This document shows positions 5,111-6,014 of a DNA stretch of 6,014 bases, one piece after another (position 1 is the first letter of the stretch; the number at the start of each line of letters is the position of its first letter). The stretch spans positions 1 to 6,014 of the forward strand of contig DYDT01000105.1 in the NCBI GenBank assembly GCA_020404485.1, written 5' to 3'. This DNA is from Rickettsia endosymbiont of Diachasma alloeum. Its GTDB lineage: Bacteria > Pseudomonadota > Alphaproteobacteria > Rickettsiales > Rickettsiaceae. Below the pieces are notes generated by a model, which was not told the origin of the DNA, ran no database searches, and was given only the letters and a program-made list of their open reading frames with translations. Both the position numbers and the translations under genes were made by a program.

Positions 5111-5774
5111 TTAGAAATTTACTCGTACTTTTAAACTACCTGAATGTGCTTCATACTGCTTAGCAAAAGTAGCAGTATAATTAACGCCATATTCCATCAT
5201 ATTATGTTTTAATGAAATACCAACACCTAAATTATAATCTACTTTATTACTTTTAAAGTTAATTGTTGGTAAAGTCTCATCTATACCTTGCAACTGAGCA
5301 TTGATACTAAGAGTTTTATTTTTCAGAGAATAATTAACAAAGCTATATAATTCAGGTGTTATAGTTAACTTACCTTGATTTATATTCTTAAATGTTCTAA
5401 CTCCTAATGTGCTACTTAATTTTTTATAATGTTTCTTCGCAACATTTTAATTTTGAAAATTAGTCCCAGTTTCTTTATATCCAGAATCTTTAATTAAAGA
5501 ACCTGTCATTCCTAAGCTTGGTGTAATATAGATGTCATTACTTGTATGATAATTATATCCTAAAGACACGCTACCGCTATATAAATGTGATTTATATTTG
5601 CTTGATGCTACTCTTCGTACCATTACGTACATTTTTACCTCTTATAACACTTTCTGCATAAGATATAGTACCATCTATAAACCAATTATAATTCGGTATA
5701 TTATAATGCGGTATATTATATGAACTATATAATGAGAACATATTAGTTCTTACTTTGTCTATATTACCTTTTCG
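5111..5774 (-). pseudogene. Sca/OmpA-type autotransporter beta-domain, broken C-terminal fragment
   Basis: About 222 residues of an outer-membrane autotransporter barrel can be rebuilt on the minus strand. The first part (5774 to about 5615) reads GNIDKVRTNMFSLYSS…FIDGTISYAES…GKNVRNGT. A one-base shift near 5612-5620 moves it to the frame VASSKYKSHLYSGSVSLGYN…KDSGYKETGTNFQN. A TAA at 5449-5447 then interrupts it, and the same frame continues NVAKKHYKKL…TPELYSFVNY…MMEYGVNYTATF to the C-terminal SLKVRVNF. The terminal Phe and alternating strands are typical of type V barrels, which BamA inserts in the outer membrane. The wording is closest to rickettsial OmpA/Sca0, though another Sca paralogue is possible. 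The passenger is absent and homology stops near 5775, where an in-frame TGA (5777-5775) occurs. A functional protein is very unlikely. The pieces at 5447-5632 and 5111-5293 may appear as separate small ORFs. Confidence 0.8.
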
Positions 5775-6014
5775 TCAATCAAAATTATTAATATGTTAAT
5801 AATTTAAACTTTATTATTATTCTAATGTAAGATTTGACTATTGAAGAAAAAAGAAAGTTTTTAAATTTTGTATTTAAATACTTAGACTTGAGGGGATTGT
5901 AGAAGTCAAGATTTGATCTTACAGTACACTATAAATTTTATATCTGAATATCTGATAAATTATTACTGTCAGAAGAGTATTCAAGATATAAGATTTCATT
6001 ATTTTTTTCAACAG
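5775..6014. other. Unassigned AT-rich DNA at the right edge
   Basis: No gene can be supported here. The autotransporter similarity ends at about 5775, and a 10-bp inverted repeat follows at once (5782-5805). On the plus strand one frame from a TTG at 5834 reads LTIEEKRKFLNFVFKYLDLR and meets stops at 5900-5902 and 5945-5947. It has no ribosome binding site and no recognised family. It may be an eroded gene or chance sequence. Confidence 0.35.
5782..5805. repeat. 10-bp inverted repeat at the edge of the sca remnant
   Basis: AAATTATTAA (5782-5791) and TTAATAATTT (5796-5805) are exact complements around the loop TATG. It lies directly beyond the point where the autotransporter similarity stops. 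It is entirely A/T, so it may be chance, but its place at the truncation point is notable. Confidence 0.35.

Noticed and set aside
5834..6013. A coding-like plus-strand frame interrupted by two stops
   Set aside because: No start signal, no recognised family, and two stops in 60 codons is ordinary for this base composition; it is kept only as a note on the unassigned right edge.

Overview
The window looks like a piece of a Rickettsia chromosome. The evidence is the very AT-rich sequence, two well-formed tRNA genes, a Rickettsia-type palindromic element (RPE) inserted in frame in a housekeeping gene, a decaying Sca/OmpA-type autotransporter beta-domain, an Rpn (PD-(D/E)XK) transposase remnant and a high load of broken genes. 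The species cannot be fixed from sequence alone; an IS-bearing, spotted-fever-like or transitional lineage is plausible.

Layout, left to right. Positions 1-111 hold one end of an IS3-like insertion sequence: the first 18 codons of its orfA on the minus strand, an upstream Shine-Dalgarno and a terminus ending TAGCCACA. It abuts a truncated reading frame of unknown function (to 422). An internally deleted Rpn remnant follows (511-639), then an intact minus-strand YihY/BrkB membrane protein gene (658-1503). A divergent 299-base intergenic region carries a candidate promoter for each flanking gene and a perfect 18-bp inverted repeat just upstream of an XRE-type regulator gene (1803-2198). tRNA-Arg(CCG) lies 25 bases after the regulator, in the same direction. 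A 350-base stretch of decayed DNA separates it from the convergent tRNA-Gln(TTG) (2651-2725, minus). Next is the long minus-strand Xaa-Pro aminopeptidase gene (2837-4684) with the RPE inside it. Upstream of that, 4685-5110 is repeat-rich non-coding DNA with further palindromic-element debris and a hairpin. The right end holds the autotransporter beta-barrel C-terminus (5111-5774, minus), broken by one frameshift and one stop, and then unassigned AT-rich DNA to the window end.

The intact genes do not form an obvious pathway. The YihY protein, the regulator, the two tRNAs and the aminopeptidase look like separate core genes, with mobile and palindromic DNA accumulating between and inside them. 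I saw no sign of a new multi-gene system. The most informative features are the in-frame RPE with its nested hairpins, the large inverted repeat in front of the XRE gene, and the stepwise decay of the sca and Rpn genes.
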